50,466 nucleotides of DNA from an uncultured Pseudomonadota bacterium (GCA_903951825.1 CAJBDJ010000047.1:1-50466); one strand, 5' to 3'. Positions 29,251 to 39,032 are shown, counted from the stretch's first letter. Notes: generated by a model from the sequence alone, not told the origin. Program-made: numbers and translations.

Positions 29251-30372
29251 CTATTTTGGCGGATTGGCGCAGCAAGCAGATTCTTGTCGGCGCGTGAGTA
29301 GCAGCCCGCACTCCAGGTGGTGCGTATAAGGGAACTGGTCGAATACGGCCGCGGTACTGATCTGGTGGCTATCCTGCAATGCTGCGACATTCTCTCGCAG
29401 GCTCTGCGGATTGCAGGAAATATAAAGAACATGCTCAAAGCGGCTGGCTAAGGCAAGCGTTGTCGAATCCAGCCCACTGCGCGGCGGATCAACAAAAAGT
29501 GTTGAAAAACGGTAGCTATCGAGGTCGATTGCCTTCATCCGCTCAAATGGGCGGGTACCCGCGAATGCTTCGCTGATTTCTTCGCTCGACATGCGCACCA
29601 ATACCACATTCCCGACTTGGTTGGCTGCGAGGTTATGCTGCGCCGCAGCGACCGATGATTTGCTGACTTCGGTTGCCAAAACCTGATCGAAAAATGGTGC
29701 CAAAGCGACGGTGAAGTTACCGTTGCCGCAATACAACTCAAGCAGATCGCCACCAAGTCCGGCGGCTTGCCGACTCGCCCAGGCAAGCATCTGGCGATTC
29801 ACGCCGGCATTGGGCTGTGAAAAGCTGCCCTCGATTTGCTGGTAGCGAAGCTGACGGCCATTCAATTCAAAAGATTCTTCAACCCAGTCGCACCCAAGCA
29901 CCCGTTTTTGCTTGCGGCTACGCCCGATCAGTTGAATGTCCAACCGGGTGGCGAGTGCTTCGGCGGCGATTTGCCAGTCTTCGTTGAGTTGGCGATGGTA
30001 GATCAGGGTGACCAGCATTTGCCCACTCAGCGTTGCCAGAAAGTTGACCTGAAACAGCCTCGATTTAAGACTGTCGCTGGCCTCAAGATGCTCGCGCAGA
30101 CGTGGCATCAGGGCGCAGATCGAGGCGCAGGCGACGGGAAATGTTTCAAGAGTCACCGGTACTTTCGGGTCTGCGGGATCAAACATCGCGTAGCTCACCC
30201 GTTCCCCCTCATGCCACATGCGAAATTCGGCTCGCATCCGGTAATGCAACGGGGACGACGGATATGACTCGGGCTCTGGCAGACCGCAGTGCGCGAAATC
30301 AGCTTTGAATCGGCCTAATTTTTGCTCCAATTGGGAAGAATAGGTAAGCGGATCAATTTCAGGCGCAACCAT
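29251..30372 (-). CDS. trmA: tRNA (uracil-5-)-methyltransferase TrmA
   Basis: S-adenosylmethionine-dependent enzyme that methylates U54 of tRNA to give ribothymidine. The 373-residue product has the TrmA N-terminal region with HYRMRAEFRMWHEG. The SAM-binding motif is LLELYCGNGNFTVALAPFF (about residues 216-234), and the catalytic signature is FVDPPRSGLD followed by YISCNP, whose cysteine is the nucleophile. It lacks a TRAM domain and the iron-sulfur cysteines of RlmD, and its length favours TrmA. It is the last gene of the minus-strand xseB-ispA-dxs-folE2 block, 35 bases after folE2. Confidence 0.93.
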   Translation of the reverse strand: MVAPEIDPLTYSSQLEQKLGRFKADFAHCGLPEPESYPSSPLHYRMRAEFRMWHEGERVSYAMFDPADPKVPVTLETFPVACASICALMPRLREHLEASDSLKSRLFQVNFLATLSGQMLVTLIYHRQLNEDWQIAAEALATRLDIQLIGRSRKQKRVLGCDWVEESFELNGRQLRYQQIEGSFSQPNAGVNRQMLAWASRQAAGLGGDLLELYCGNGNFTVALAPFFDQVLATEVSKSSVAAAQHNLAANQVGNVVLVRMSSEEISEAFAGTRPFERMKAIDLDSYRFSTLFVDPPRSGLDSTTLALASRFEHVLYISCNPQSLRENVAALQDSHQISTAAVFDQFPYTHHLECGLLLTRRQESACCANPPK

Positions 30373-30407
30373 GCTGGCGTTTTGCTCTGGGCTATATTTA
30401 GTCTGAT

Positions 30408-31220
30408 TTACGGGTGCGCCGCAGAATGTTTCTTGTCGCGCTCAATCAGGGCGTAAGCCGAGTGATTGTGAATTGATTCGAAATTTTCCGATTCGACCAC
30501 ATAGGCATCAATCCGGTCATCTGCATTGAGACGTGCGGCAACGTCGCGCACCATGTCTTCGACGAACTTGGGATTATCGTAAGCACGTTCGGTGACATAT
30601 TTTTCGTCTGGCCGCTTAAGCAGGCCAAACAACTCGCAAGAAGCTTCTTCTTCAACCAGTTGCGCAATTTCCTCAATCCAGACAAATTCATTGGTTCTGG
30701 CCGTCACCGTGACATGAGAGCGCTGATTGTGGGCACCGTACTCGGAGATTTTCTTTGAGCAGGGGCAAAGGCTGGTAACCGGAACAACCACCTTGGTCGA
30801 AGTGATGATCTCGCCGTTGCAGATGTCGCCAATGAAAGTGACATCGTAATCCATCAGGCTCTGAACCCCGGAAATCGGCGCCGTTTTGTTGATGAAGTAG
30901 GGGAAGTTCATCTCGATGTGACCCGTTTCAGCTTCAAGCTTGATCAACATGTCTCGCAGCATGACGGAAAAGTTCTCGACGGAGATTTCACGTTCGTGGC
31001 TGTTGAGAATCTCCACAAAGCGCGACATATGGGTACCCTTGAAATTGTGCGGCAACCCAACGTACATGTTGAACATGGCGATGGTGTGCTGGATGCCGGT
31101 CGATTTGTCCTTGACCTTGACCGGGTGACGGATCGCCTTGATGCCAACCTTGTTAATGGCGATATGGCGGGTGTCTGCAGAATTCTGGACGTCGGGAATA
31201 GTCGTGCTGGATTGGGTCAT
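30408..31220 (-). CDS. folE2: GTP cyclohydrolase FolE2 (type IB)
   Basis: Converts GTP to 7,8-dihydroneopterin triphosphate, the entry to folate and related pterins. FolE2 uses various divalent metals, so in many bacteria it backs up zinc-dependent FolE under zinc limitation. The 270-residue product has the FolE2 signature [21 protein letters not shown] with Cys152 and Cys154, the former region supplying the metal-ligand cysteine, and the opening [17 protein letters not shown]. It lies 13 bases after dxs. No Zur-type operator can fit directly ahead, so expression likely follows the operon. Confidence 0.94.
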   Translation of the reverse strand: MTQSSTTIPDVQNSADTRHIAINKVGIKAIRHPVKVKDKSTGIQHTIAMFNMYVGLPHNFKGTHMSRFVEILNSHEREISVENFSVMLRDMLIKLEAETGHIEMNFPYFINKTAPISGVQSLMDYDVTFIGDICNGEIITSTKVVVPVTSLCPCSKKISEYGAHNQRSHVTVTARTNEFVWIEEIAQLVEEEASCELFGLLKRPDEKYVTERAYDNPKFVEDMVRDVAARLNADDRIDAYVVESENFESIHNHSAYALIERDKKHSAAHP

Positions 31221-31233
31221 GAGCTATTTTCAA

Positions 31234-33093
31234 TCAATCGTTGTGGTTGCTGTGGCTGCGAACGGCGCGAATAATGCCGGCTTGATCGAGCCCCAGTTCA
31301 GCCAGTAACTGGCCTTGTTCACCATGGTCAATGAAGCGATCGGGCAAGCCGAGACGGCGTAGCGGAATCGTTATGCCGCGTTCTGCCAGAACCCGCTCAA
31401 TTTCCGAACCGGCTCCCCCGATCACGGAGTTTTCTTCGATACTCACCAGCAATGAATGGTTCCCGGCCAATTCGACGATCAACTCAATATCAAGCGGTTT
31501 GATGAATCGCATGTTGACCACCGTCGCATCCAGAACGTCGCCCGCCGCGTGCGCCGCAGCCACCAGGCTGCCGAAGGCAAGCAAGGCAACGCCGTGGCCG
31601 CTTCGACAGATGTTCGCCTTGCCCAGCGGCAGGCAGGCGAGATTTGTCGCCGGCACGGCGCCCGTACCGCTGCCGCGCGGGTAGCGCACCATGCTGGGGC
31701 AGTTGAGGGCGAAAGCGGAAGAGAGCATTTGGCGGCATTCGGCTTCGTCGGCAGGTGCCATGACCACCATGTTCGGAATGCAGGTGACAAAGGAAAGATC
31801 AAAAGTGCCGTGGTGCGTCGGACCATCGGCACCGACCAACCCACCCCGGTCAACCGCGAAAACAACCGGCAAATTTTGTAGCGCAACATCGTGAATCAAT
31901 TGATCGTAAGCGCGCTGTAGAAAGGTCGAGTAGATCGCCACCACCGGCTTCAGTCCTTCGCAGGCGAGGCCGGCGGCGAAGGTGACGGCGTGTTGCTCGG
32001 CGATGCCGACATCAAAATAGCGGTCGGCATGTTCGGCCGAAAAGCGCACCATGCCCGAACCCTCGCGCATGGCTGGGGTGATGCCGATCAGCCGCGAGTC
32101 AGCTTTGGCCATGTCACACAGCCAGTCTCCGAAAACCTGTGTGTAAGTCAGTTTGCCCGGGCTCTTGGCCGACTGGATGCCGTCGCTGGCGGCGAATTTC
32201 CCGACACCGTGGTAGAGAATCGGGTCGTTCTCGGCCAGCTTGTAGCCTTGGCCTTTTTTGGTGATGACGTGAAGAAATTTCGGGCCTTTGAGCTTTTTAA
32301 GGTTTTCCAGCGTCGGGATCAGGGCATCGAGATCGTGACCGTCAATCGGCCCGTAGTAATGGAAGCCAAATTCCTCGAACAGTGTACCCGGAGCAATCAT
32401 GCCTTTGACGTGCTCTTCAGCGCGGCGCGCCAGTTCGAGCAGCGGCGGGACGAAGCCGAGCATGTGGCGACCGGCTTCGCGGGCGGCGTTATAGGTTTTG
32501 CTTGAGGTCAGGCGAGTCAGGATATGGTTGAGCGCGCCCACCGGCGGCGAGATCGACATTTCGTTGTCGTTGAGGATCACCAGCATGTCGGCATCGGCAA
32601 CACCGGCATTGTTCAGAGCCTCGAAAGCCATGCCGGCCGACATTGCGCCATCGCCGATGATGGCAATCGATTTGCGATCTTCGCCCTTGTGCTTGGCGGC
32701 GAGCGCCATGCCCAGTGCCGCCGAGATAGAGGTTGATGAGTGACCGACTCCGAAAGTGTCATAGGGACTTTCGGAGCGCTTGGGGAAGCCGGAAATGCCG
32801 CCGAACATGCGCAGACGGTTCATCCCCTGGCGGCGCCCGGTGAGTACCTTGTGGGCGTAGCACTGGTGGCCAACGTCCCAGACCAGGCGATCTTCGGGCG
32901 TATTGAAGACGGCATGGAGAGCGATCGTCAATTCGACGGTGCCAAGGTTGGAGGAGAGATGGCCGCCGGTTTGCGAGATCGATTCAATCAAGAAGGTACG
33001 TAGCTCGATCGCCAGCTGTGGCAGCTGCTTGTGCTCCAGGCGACGCAAATCGGCCGGACAACTGATAGTGTCAAGCAAGTTGAAGGTGCTCAT
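31234..33093 (-). CDS. dxs: 1-deoxy-D-xylulose-5-phosphate synthase
   Basis: Thiamine-diphosphate transketolase-like enzyme that joins pyruvate and glyceraldehyde 3-phosphate, the first step of the MEP isoprenoid pathway. The 619-residue product contains the catalytic [16 protein letters not shown] near residue 45, the thiamine/magnesium motif [15 protein letters not shown] near 150 with [14 protein letters not shown] following, and the activating glutamate in [15 protein letters not shown] near 365. The C-terminal transketolase domain is complete. It follows ispA by one base, consistent with the xseB-ispA-dxs operon known in many proteobacteria. Confidence 0.97.
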   Translation of the reverse strand: MSTFNLLDTISCPADLRRLEHKQLPQLAIELRTFLIESISQTGGHLSSNLGTVELTIALHAVFNTPEDRLVWDVGHQCYAHKVLTGRRQGMNRLRMFGGISGFPKRSESPYDTFGVGHSSTSISAALGMALAAKHKGEDRKSIAIIGDGAMSAGMAFEALNNAGVADADMLVILNDNEMSISPPVGALNHILTRLTSSKTYNAAREAGRHMLGFVPPLLELARRAEEHVKGMIAPGTLFEEFGFHYYGPIDGHDLDALIPTLENLKKLKGPKFLHVITKKGQGYKLAENDPILYHGVGKFAASDGIQSAKSPGKLTYTQVFGDWLCDMAKADSRLIGITPAMREGSGMVRFSAEHADRYFDVGIAEQHAVTFAAGLACEGLKPVVAIYSTFLQRAYDQLIHDVALQNLPVVFAVDRGGLVGADGPTHHGTFDLSFVTCIPNMVVMAPADEAECRQMLSSAFALNCPSMVRYPRGSGTGAVPATNLACLPLGKANICRSGHGVALLAFGSLVAAAHAAGDVLDATVVNMRFIKPLDIELIVELAGNHSLLVSIEENSVIGGAGSEIERVLAERGITIPLRRLGLPDRFIDHGEQGQLLAELGLDQAGIIRAVRSHSNHND

Positions 33094-33094
33094 T

Positions 33095-33988
33095 TCAGAA
33101 TTGCCGGTGACAGATGAAATCGGCCAACTGAGTCAGGCGCGTCGCGCGCTCGCCGAAGATGGAAAGCGCTGCGAGCGCCTCGTGACGCAGTTCTTCGGCA
33201 TAGTGGCGGGCGGTCTCGAGCCCCAGCAGGCTGACGTAAGTGGGTTTGGCAGCCGCCTCATCCTTGCCGGCGGTTTTGCCCAGCGTTGCGGTACTGGCGG
33301 TACAGTCGAGGATGTCATCAATGACCTGAAAAAGCAGGCCGGCCCGTTTGGCAAAGCGATCCAGATGATTGCGTTCTTCAGTTGCGAGCGGTTGCCCGGC
33401 AAGTGCACCGAGCAGAACTGCGGCACGGATCAGGGCACCGGTTTTCAGCGCATGCATCAATTCAAGCTCGGGCTGACTCAGCGGAGCACCGACGGCGGCG
33501 AGATCGAGTGCCTGGCCGCCAGCCATGCCGCGCGAGCCGCTGGCGTGGGCGAGGAGGGCGATCATTTCGAGTTGTTGAGCCGGATCAGCGAGTTTTGTCC
33601 CGGCGAGACACTCAAACGCCAGTGTTTGCAAGCTGTCACCAACGAGCAATGCGGTCGCCTCGTCGAATTCGATATGACAAGTCGGGCGGCCGCGACGCAA
33701 CACGTCGTTATCCATGCACGGCAGGTCGTCATGAACCAGCGAATAAGCATGGATCATTTCGACAGCACAAGCCACCGTACCGAGGGTCGCCGGCGGCGCT
33801 CCGGACAATTCGCCGGCGGCAAAAACCAGCAGTGGCCGGACTCGCTTGCCACCACCTAGTGTCGCGTAGCGCATCGCTTCATGCAGGCGGCCGGGAATGC
33901 TGTCGGCAGCCGGCAAGTTGTGAGCAAGGGCAACTTCGACGCGGTTTTGAGTGTCCGCCATCCAGATCGTGAACGATATTTTGCTCAT
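33095..33988 (-). CDS. ispA: Farnesyl diphosphate synthase
   Basis: Cytosolic prenyltransferase that condenses isopentenyl diphosphate with dimethylallyl or geranyl diphosphate to give farnesyl diphosphate. The 297-residue product has the first aspartate-rich motif [10 protein letters not shown] (residues 86-95, with the two-residue insertion typical of bacterial short-chain enzymes) and the second, DDILD, at 224-228. GGGKRVRP near 45-52 binds the homoallylic substrate. Its ATG overlaps the xseB stop by four bases. Confidence 0.95.
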   Translation of the reverse strand: MSKISFTIWMADTQNRVEVALAHNLPAADSIPGRLHEAMRYATLGGGKRVRPLLVFAAGELSGAPPATLGTVACAVEMIHAYSLVHDDLPCMDNDVLRRGRPTCHIEFDEATALLVGDSLQTLAFECLAGTKLADPAQQLEMIALLAHASGSRGMAGGQALDLAAVGAPLSQPELELMHALKTGALIRAAVLLGALAGQPLATEERNHLDRFAKRAGLLFQVIDDILDCTASTATLGKTAGKDEAAAKPTYVSLLGLETARHYAEELRHEALAALSIFGERATRLTQLADFICHRQF

Positions 33989-34218
33989 CGGGGGGCTGCC
34001 GGCGTGAAATCTTTCAATTCACCGTCCTCCAGAATACGCACTTGTTGCTCGGCATCGGCCAGTTGCTGCTGGCAGTGTTTCATCAGCGCCATGCCCCGCC
34101 GATAAGCAGCAATCGACGCCTCCAGTTCAAGCTTGCCACCTTCCATGGATTCGACGAGGCCTTCCAGTTCGGCGAGTGCCGTCTCAAATTTCATCGCGGC
34201 GATGGGTGATTGATCCAT
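33985..34218 (-). CDS. xseB: Exodeoxyribonuclease VII small subunit
   Basis: Small helical subunit that coats the XseA catalytic subunit of exonuclease VII, which degrades single-stranded DNA. The 77-residue product matches the family in size and in FETALAELEGLVESMEGGKLELEASIAAYRRG (spanning about residues 11-42), then LMKHCQQQLADAEQQVRIL. xseA is not in this window. It is the first gene of the minus-strand isoprenoid/folate operon and overlaps ispA by four bases, a common genomic association without a known functional reason. Confidence 0.93.
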   Translation of the reverse strand: MDQSPIAAMKFETALAELEGLVESMEGGKLELEASIAAYRRGMALMKHCQQQLADAEQQVRILEDGELKDFTPAAPR

Positions 34219-34322
34219 GTCTGGTGAGCCTTGGGAAACCGACGAAAATACTCCATCCAGGGGTTTCAGGTCAAATTCGTCAGGGGGTAAAATGCTGTTT
34301 TTTTACGCGCTGGAGGCCTGTA

Positions 34323-35435
34323 ATGTCCGACGTGGCGAATTTGTCCCGTTTGGCCCCCGCAGTTTCTCAACTGCCGGTGGACTGGTATTTCGATGAAAAA
34401 GTTTTTGAGTTGGAGAAAAAACTGCTCTTCGATGCCGGTGCCAGCTATGTCGGCCACCGCTTGATGGTGCCGGCAGCGGGAGATTATCGTTCGCTGGAAT
34501 GGAAAGATCACGCTCAACTACTGATCAATGGTGGCAACGAGGAATATTGGCAATTGTCCAATGTTTGCCGTCACCGTCAGGCAATCATGTTGCAAGGTGC
34601 GGGCAAATTGCCGGGGACGATTGTTTGCCCGATTCATCGCTGGACGTACGATATCGGCGGCAAACTGATCGGTGCGCCGCATTTTCCGCAAAACCCCTGC
34701 CTCAATCTGAACAAGACCCGGCTGGAAAACTGGAATGGACTGCTCTTTAAGGGGGCGCGCTCGGCCAATGCTGATCTGGCTGGGATGAAGGTCGCCCCTG
34801 AACTCGATTTCTCCGGCTACCGGCTGGATCATGTCGAGATGCACGAGTGCAATTACAACTGGAAGACCTTCATTGAGGTCTATCTTGAGGATTATCACGT
34901 TGCTCCGTACCACCCCGGCCTCGGCAATTTTGTGACTTGCGATGACCTGACCTGGCAATTCGGCGACTGGTATTCGGTTCAGCGCGTTGGCATCACCTCG
35001 CTCCGTAAATCCGGTTCAAAAACCTATGGGCGCTGGCAGAAGGCTGTTCTTGACATCTACGGTGCCGAGGGCGAAACGCCAAAGCATGGTGCCATCTGGC
35101 TGACCTACTTCCCCAACATCATGGTCGAGTGGTATCCGCATGTGCTGGTCGTTTCAACTCTGATCCCGCAGGCGGTGAATAAGACGCTGAATGTCGTCGA
35201 ATTTTACTATCCGGAAGAAATCGTCGATTTCGAGCGCGATTTCATCGAAGCCGAACGCGCCGCCTATATGGAAACCGCGCTTGAGGATGATGATATCGGC
35301 GAGCGCATGGATCGTGGGCGTTATGCGCTCATGAAGGAAGGGCGCAACGAGTTCGGCCCGTATCAAAGCCCGATGGAAGACGGTATGCAGCATTTTCACC
35401 AGTTTTATCGGCGGGTGATGCCGGGGCGGATTTGA
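34323..35435 (+). CDS. Rieske non-heme iron oxygenase, alpha-subunit type (orphan)
   Basis: Predicted ring-hydroxylating-type oxygenase. The 370-residue product has a Rieske [2Fe-2S] site with Cys82 and His84 (CRH) and Cys102 and His105 (CPIH). The mononuclear iron site is EDYHVAPYH, giving Asp190 as bridging residue, His192 and His197 as ligands; the third carboxylate is probably in DDDIGERM near residue 322. The start at ATG 34323 follows GGAGG at a six-base spacing. No beta subunit, ferredoxin or reductase gene is nearby, so electrons must come from elsewhere. It diverges from the xseB-ispA-dxs block, an arrangement I recall from other betaproteobacteria. Substrate unknown. Confidence 0.88.
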   Translation: MSDVANLSRLAPAVSQLPVDWYFDEKVFELEKKLLFDAGASYVGHRLMVPAAGDYRSLEWKDHAQLLINGGNEEYWQLSNVCRHRQAIMLQGAGKLPGTIVCPIHRWTYDIGGKLIGAPHFPQNPCLNLNKTRLENWNGLLFKGARSANADLAGMKVAPELDFSGYRLDHVEMHECNYNWKTFIEVYLEDYHVAPYHPGLGNFVTCDDLTWQFGDWYSVQRVGITSLRKSGSKTYGRWQKAVLDIYGAEGETPKHGAIWLTYFPNIMVEWYPHVLVVSTLIPQAVNKTLNVVEFYYPEEIVDFERDFIEAERAAYMETALEDDDIGERMDRGRYALMKEGRNEFGPYQSPMEDGMQHFHQFYRRVMPGRI

Positions 35436-35445
35436 GTCTTTCCTG

Positions 35446-36296
35446 ATGCAATCCTTGTGGATGCTGGCCGCCAGCTTTCTGTTTGCCGCCATGGGGGTTT
35501 GCGTCAAGTTTGCCGCGACCACCCATTCCGCGGCTGAAATTACCTTTTACCGCAGCTTCATTTCGCTGATCCTGATGTTCGGCCTCGTGCGTCTGCGCGG
35601 CGTTTCGCTGCTGACGTCGTACTGGCGCTGGCATATGACGCGCGGGGTGGTCGGGTTTGCGGCGCTGTTTGCCTATTTTCATGCGATAACGCTGCTGCCC
35701 TGGCAACGGCAGTGACGCTCAACTACACCTCGGCAATATTTTTAGCCATCTATCTGGCTCTCGCCGGGATGAAATTGCGTACCGGTATTTTGGCGGCGCT
35801 GCTGCTCGGACTATTGGGCGTCGCCCTGTTGCTCAAGCCGACGCTCCATGCCGATCAGCTGATCGGCGGCCTTTTCGGCCTCGGCCCGGGCGCCCTCGCC
35901 GGCATGGCTTATTTCAGCGTGCGCGAATTGGGGGCGCGTGGGGAGCCGGAAATGCGTACCGTATTCCATTTTTCGCTGGTTGCCTCGGTATGTGCTGCCC
36001 TGATCCTCAGTTTTTCTGAGGTTCATGCGCTCAACCTCGACAGTGGCTTGGTTTTGGCGGGTGTCGCTGGATTTGCGACATTGGCACAATTAGCCATGAC
36101 GCGCGCTTTTACCCGCGGCAAGACCATGCTGTCGGCAGCCCTGGCTTACAGCACGGTGATTTTCTCCAGCCTCTTCGGGGCATTTTTCTGGGGCGAAGTG
36201 CTCGACACCGTTGCCTGGATTGCCATCTCGCTAATCATTCTCTCGGGCATCGCTGCCACGCACTTTTCCAGAGCTAGTCCGGTAGAGCAGGATTAA
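35446..36296 (+). pseudogene. DMT (EamA) transporter, split by a one-base deletion
   Basis: Two abutting frames together encode one EamA-type ten-helix drug/metabolite transporter of about 283 residues. The first frame (35446-35715) reads well to FHAITLLP and then runs into WQRQ and a stop. The second (from 35712) resumes TLNYTSAIFLAIYLALAG. If the run CCC at 35698-35700 had one more C, the reading would be LLPLATAVTLNYTSAIF, the normal family sequence. So one C is missing. It may be a real inactivating mutation, a sequencing or assembly error in a short homopolymer, or (less likely) a frameshifting site. The remainder of the protein shows no further damage. Confidence 0.85.
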
Positions 36297-36334
36297 TCGG
36301 CGTTAAACTGAGGCAAACAACAGCGGAGCACATC

Positions 36335-36679
36335 ATGATTGTCATCGATCATCAAGCCGGTCTGGTCAGCGTTTCCGTCTTTGGCGAATTCACGCTTGCC
36401 GATTACAAGGAATTCGAAGAAGTTGTCAATTACAAGATCAAATTTGAAGGCCCGGTTGACCTTTATTTTGACTTGACCCGGATGGCCGACCTGACGCTCG
36501 ACGTGGCCTGGGAAGAAATCAAGTTTTCACGGGCGCACGCCAACGATTTCAAACGGGTAGCCGTGGTTACCGATAGCCAGTGGGTGACGTGGAGTGCCTG
36601 GTTGTCGCAAACTTTCGTCAATGCCGATGTTGAGGTATTTGCCGATGCCGGCGAGGCAAAATCCTGGTTGGCGTCCTGA
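36335..36679 (+). CDS. SpoIIAA/STAS-like protein
   Basis: A 114-residue cytosolic protein with the alternating strand-helix pattern of the SpoIIAA-like (DUF3478-type) family: IDHQAGLVSVSVFGEFTLADY near the start, the central strand VDLYFDLTRMADLTLD near residues 40-56, and FKRVAVVTDSQWVTW near 72-86. Members have a STAS-like fold and may bind membranes or lipids, but function is not known. A CAGCGGAGCACATC ribosome site precedes the ATG. It ends one base before the GTG start of the sulfurtransferase, suggesting coupled translation. Confidence 0.8.
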   Translation: MIVIDHQAGLVSVSVFGEFTLADYKEFEEVVNYKIKFEGPVDLYFDLTRMADLTLDVAWEEIKFSRAHANDFKRVAVVTDSQWVTWSAWLSQTFVNADVEVFADAGEAKSWLAS

Positions 36680-36680
36680 G

Positions 36681-37544
36681 GTGAGTTTCACCACCCTCGT
36701 CGATGTGCCGACCGTCAGAGCGCACCTTGGCGATCCAGAGTGGCGCATCATTGATGTGCGCCACCGTCTGGCCGATGTTGCTTATGGTGAGCGCGCCTAC
36801 GGCGAGAGTCATCTGCCGGGTGCCGTGTTTTTGCATTGTGACCGTGATTTGTCAGCGAAACAGAACGGACACAATGGTCGCCACCCGCTGCCATCCCGCG
36901 AGACATTTGCCAAACTGTTGGGCGAGATCGGTATCGGGCCGCAAACGCAGGTTGTGGTGTACGACGACACGCAAGGCATGATCGCCGGCCGGGTGTGGTG
37001 GATGCTGCGCTGGCTTGGACATGTCTGGGTTGCCTTGCTTGATGGCGGCTGGCCGGCATGGCTGGCTGCGGGAGGCGAAATCAGCTCACAAGCGGTGATT
37101 CCCCAGCGCCGGGAATTCCTTACTGTAGCCGGCGCCATGCCGGTCGATGCGACGTATGTTCTGGAAAACATCGAATCGGCAGCGATGTGCCTGATTGATG
37201 CACGGAGCCCGGATCGTTACCGCGGCGAAAATGAAATGATTGACCCGGTTGGAGGGCATATTCCGGGGGCGGTCAATCGATTTTTTGCCGATAATAACCA
37301 AGCCGCTGGCACCCTGAAGCCGGCAGCACTTTTGCGTGCTGAATGGTTGGCGATACTCGCCGGTACACCACCCGAACAGGTGGTTCATCAATGCGGTTCA
37401 GGTGTTTCAGCGTGTTTGAACGTGCTCTCCATGGAGGTGGCCGGCTTGTCCGGATCGCGCTTGTATGCAGGCTCCTGGAGTGAATGGTGCAGCGATCCTG
37501 CGCGGCCGATAGTGCTTCAGGATTTGCTGGTCGAAAAAAAATAA
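36681..37544 (+). CDS. Sulfurtransferase, rhodanese/3-mercaptopyruvate type
   Basis: Two tandem rhodanese domains in 287 residues; the second carries the active-site cysteine, Cys238, in HQCGSGVSACLN. The CGSGV(S/T)A loop is typical of 3-mercaptopyruvate sulfurtransferases, in contrast to the CRxGV(T) loop of thiosulfate sulfurtransferases, so 3-mercaptopyruvate is the likelier donor (family knowledge). The first domain has LDGGWPAWLAAGG and VVVYDDTQGMIAGRVWW. I chose GTG 36681, since the homologous part begins with SFTTLVDVPTVRAHL and upstream in-frame ATGs lie inside the preceding gene. Its last 28 bases overlap the 3' end of the convergent HD-GYP gene. Confidence 0.9.
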   Translation: MSFTTLVDVPTVRAHLGDPEWRIIDVRHRLADVAYGERAYGESHLPGAVFLHCDRDLSAKQNGHNGRHPLPSRETFAKLLGEIGIGPQTQVVVYDDTQGMIAGRVWWMLRWLGHVWVALLDGGWPAWLAAGGEISSQAVIPQRREFLTVAGAMPVDATYVLENIESAAMCLIDARSPDRYRGENEMIDPVGGHIPGAVNRFFADNNQAAGTLKPAALLRAEWLAILAGTPPEQVVHQCGSGVSACLNVLSMEVAGLSGSRLYAGSWSEWCSDPARPIVLQDLLVEKK

Positions 37545-38791
37545 GACAGCCGCTGCCGCGGGTTAAGCCATTGCACGACATCGGCAGGGAGTGTTGATGG
37601 GCGAAGTGACTCTTCGATTTTGAGTTCCTCGACCTTCGTCAAATCAACCGTTGGCGCCTCGCGCTTGTCAACTTCAGGGGTGTAAATCAGGACGGTCGGG
37701 CGCAAACTGTCTTTGCCTGCCGACACGACTAATCCTAGCGATTCGTCATTCAGTTTGACCAATGTTCCCGGCGGATAAACACCGAGCAGTTTAATCAGCA
37801 AGCTGAGCAGGCGCGGGTCGAAACGTGCCGCTTCAAAGCGGAATAGCCGGGCGACTGCTTCCGCCGGCATCAATGCTTCACGCTCCGGCGATTCCGGACA
37901 ACACAAGCGGTCATAGCGGTCAACCAGAGCAATGATGCGTGCCGCCGGTCCGGCATTGGTTTTGCCGGTCGGCCAACCGCTGCCATCAAGGTATTCGTGA
38001 TGGTCGGCAATCACTGAAAGCGCCGTCGGGCTGAATACACCGGATATTTTTGCCAGTTCGACACCGTATTCGGAATGCTGGCGATAGAAATCTTCTTCGT
38101 GTTTGGCGCGGGTCTTCGCCTTCAGCAGATGCGCCGGCACCTTGGCCTTGCCGATGTCGTGTGCCAGCGAACCCAGAGCAAGCTCCGCAAGCTGCGCCTC
38201 GTGGAGTCCGGCAGCCTTGCCCAGAAGCATTGCCAGGGTCATGACATTGAGCGCGTGAAACTGCTGGCCTTCCCCCTCTTTGTCACCAAGCAGGTGGAGC
38301 AAAACTTCCTGCCCCTGAAAAATCAGTCCGGCGGTTTTGCGCGACAGATCGAGCAATTGCGCACCGGCCTGCTTGGGACTGCGGGTCATCCCGATCATCG
38401 CCTCGCGGGTTACTTTGGCGGCTTGCTCCCAGGCACGGTCGGCGCGTGTGGCAGTCTCAACTTGCTGGCGCAGGTGCTCATGCTTCTCCTTGTTGCGTCG
38501 CTGAAGTTCAGCGTCGATGTTGGCGATCTCAATTGATTCAGCGAGAGCCACGGCATTGACTTCCGGAGATTTGACCGCGGGGGTCGGCACACCCGTGCTC
38601 TTCTCGGGGTAGTAATACAGCTTTCCTTGTGACTTGATTGCGCGCAACGAGGCAATTTGCTTGGGATCAGTGATTTTGAAGCGGTTGTAGAGAAAAGGGT
38701 GGTCGTCCCATGGCATGTCCAACCAAATATAGAGCCCCATCGATACTTGCGATAGATCGATGGCGACGGGCTTTTCCGGACGTTTCCACAT
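37517..38791 (-). CDS. HD-GYP domain protein with N-terminal DUF3391
   Basis: Predicted cyclic-di-GMP phosphodiesterase. The 424-residue product begins with a DUF3391 domain (VSMGLYIWLDMPWDDHPFLY, residues about 16-60), then a coiled-coil-like linker (90-135). An HD-GYP domain follows: HALN at 179, LAHDIGK with His211-Asp212, QHSEYG at 239 and HHEYLDGSGWP at 264-274. The metal-binding histidines and aspartate are present. The GYP triad reads GWP, a conservative Tyr-to-Trp change that might affect substrate recognition or recruitment of GGDEF partners. No membrane segment is seen. Its 3' end overlaps the sulfurtransferase gene by 28 bases. Confidence 0.9.
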   Translation of the reverse strand: MWKRPEKPVAIDLSQVSMGLYIWLDMPWDDHPFLYNRFKITDPKQIASLRAIKSQGKLYYYPEKSTGVPTPAVKSPEVNAVALAESIEIANIDAELQRRNKEKHEHLRQQVETATRADRAWEQAAKVTREAMIGMTRSPKQAGAQLLDLSRKTAGLIFQGQEVLLHLLGDKEGEGQQFHALNVMTLAMLLGKAAGLHEAQLAELALGSLAHDIGKAKVPAHLLKAKTRAKHEEDFYRQHSEYGVELAKISGVFSPTALSVIADHHEYLDGSGWPTGKTNAGPAARIIALVDRYDRLCCPESPEREALMPAEAVARLFRFEAARFDPRLLSLLIKLLGVYPPGTLVKLNDESLGLVVSAGKDSLRPTVLIYTPEVDKREAPTVDLTKVEELKIEESLRPSTLPADVVQWLNPRQRLSYFFSTSKS

Positions 38792-38969
38792 GGCTTTGAA
38801 ATTATTTGAGATGCAATAGCATAACAGCCCGAATTGTTGTCCGGCAATTCTTCCGGGGGGTTGTGGCTCGCTTCCGAACGCCGCTCGCTCGCATGGATAG
38901 TGACCTGGAAATCATGAATGTATTTGCCAGGCCCCGTTTTTTTCTGACTTCTTTCGCCGCGGCTTTTTC

Positions 38970-38997
38970 TTGTATTTCGTTGATTCCGCGATATAAT
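38970..38997 (+). promoter_or_regulatory. Candidate promoter for rpsP-rimM-trmD-rplS
   Basis: A perfect TATAAT (38992-38997) has TTGTAT 16 bases upstream (38970-38975), 35 bases ahead of the rpsP ATG. The rest of the 241-base space between the divergent HD-GYP and rpsP starts shows nothing else I can name. Confidence 0.6.
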
Positions 38998-39032
38998 CTT
39001 GGGTCTTTTTCCCAGCTTACGAAAGAATTCCT

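Noticed and set aside
32903-33859. 318-codon plus-strand frame
   Set aside because: Antisense to dxs and ispA, both complete with catalytic motifs; no ribosome site and no recognisable domain.
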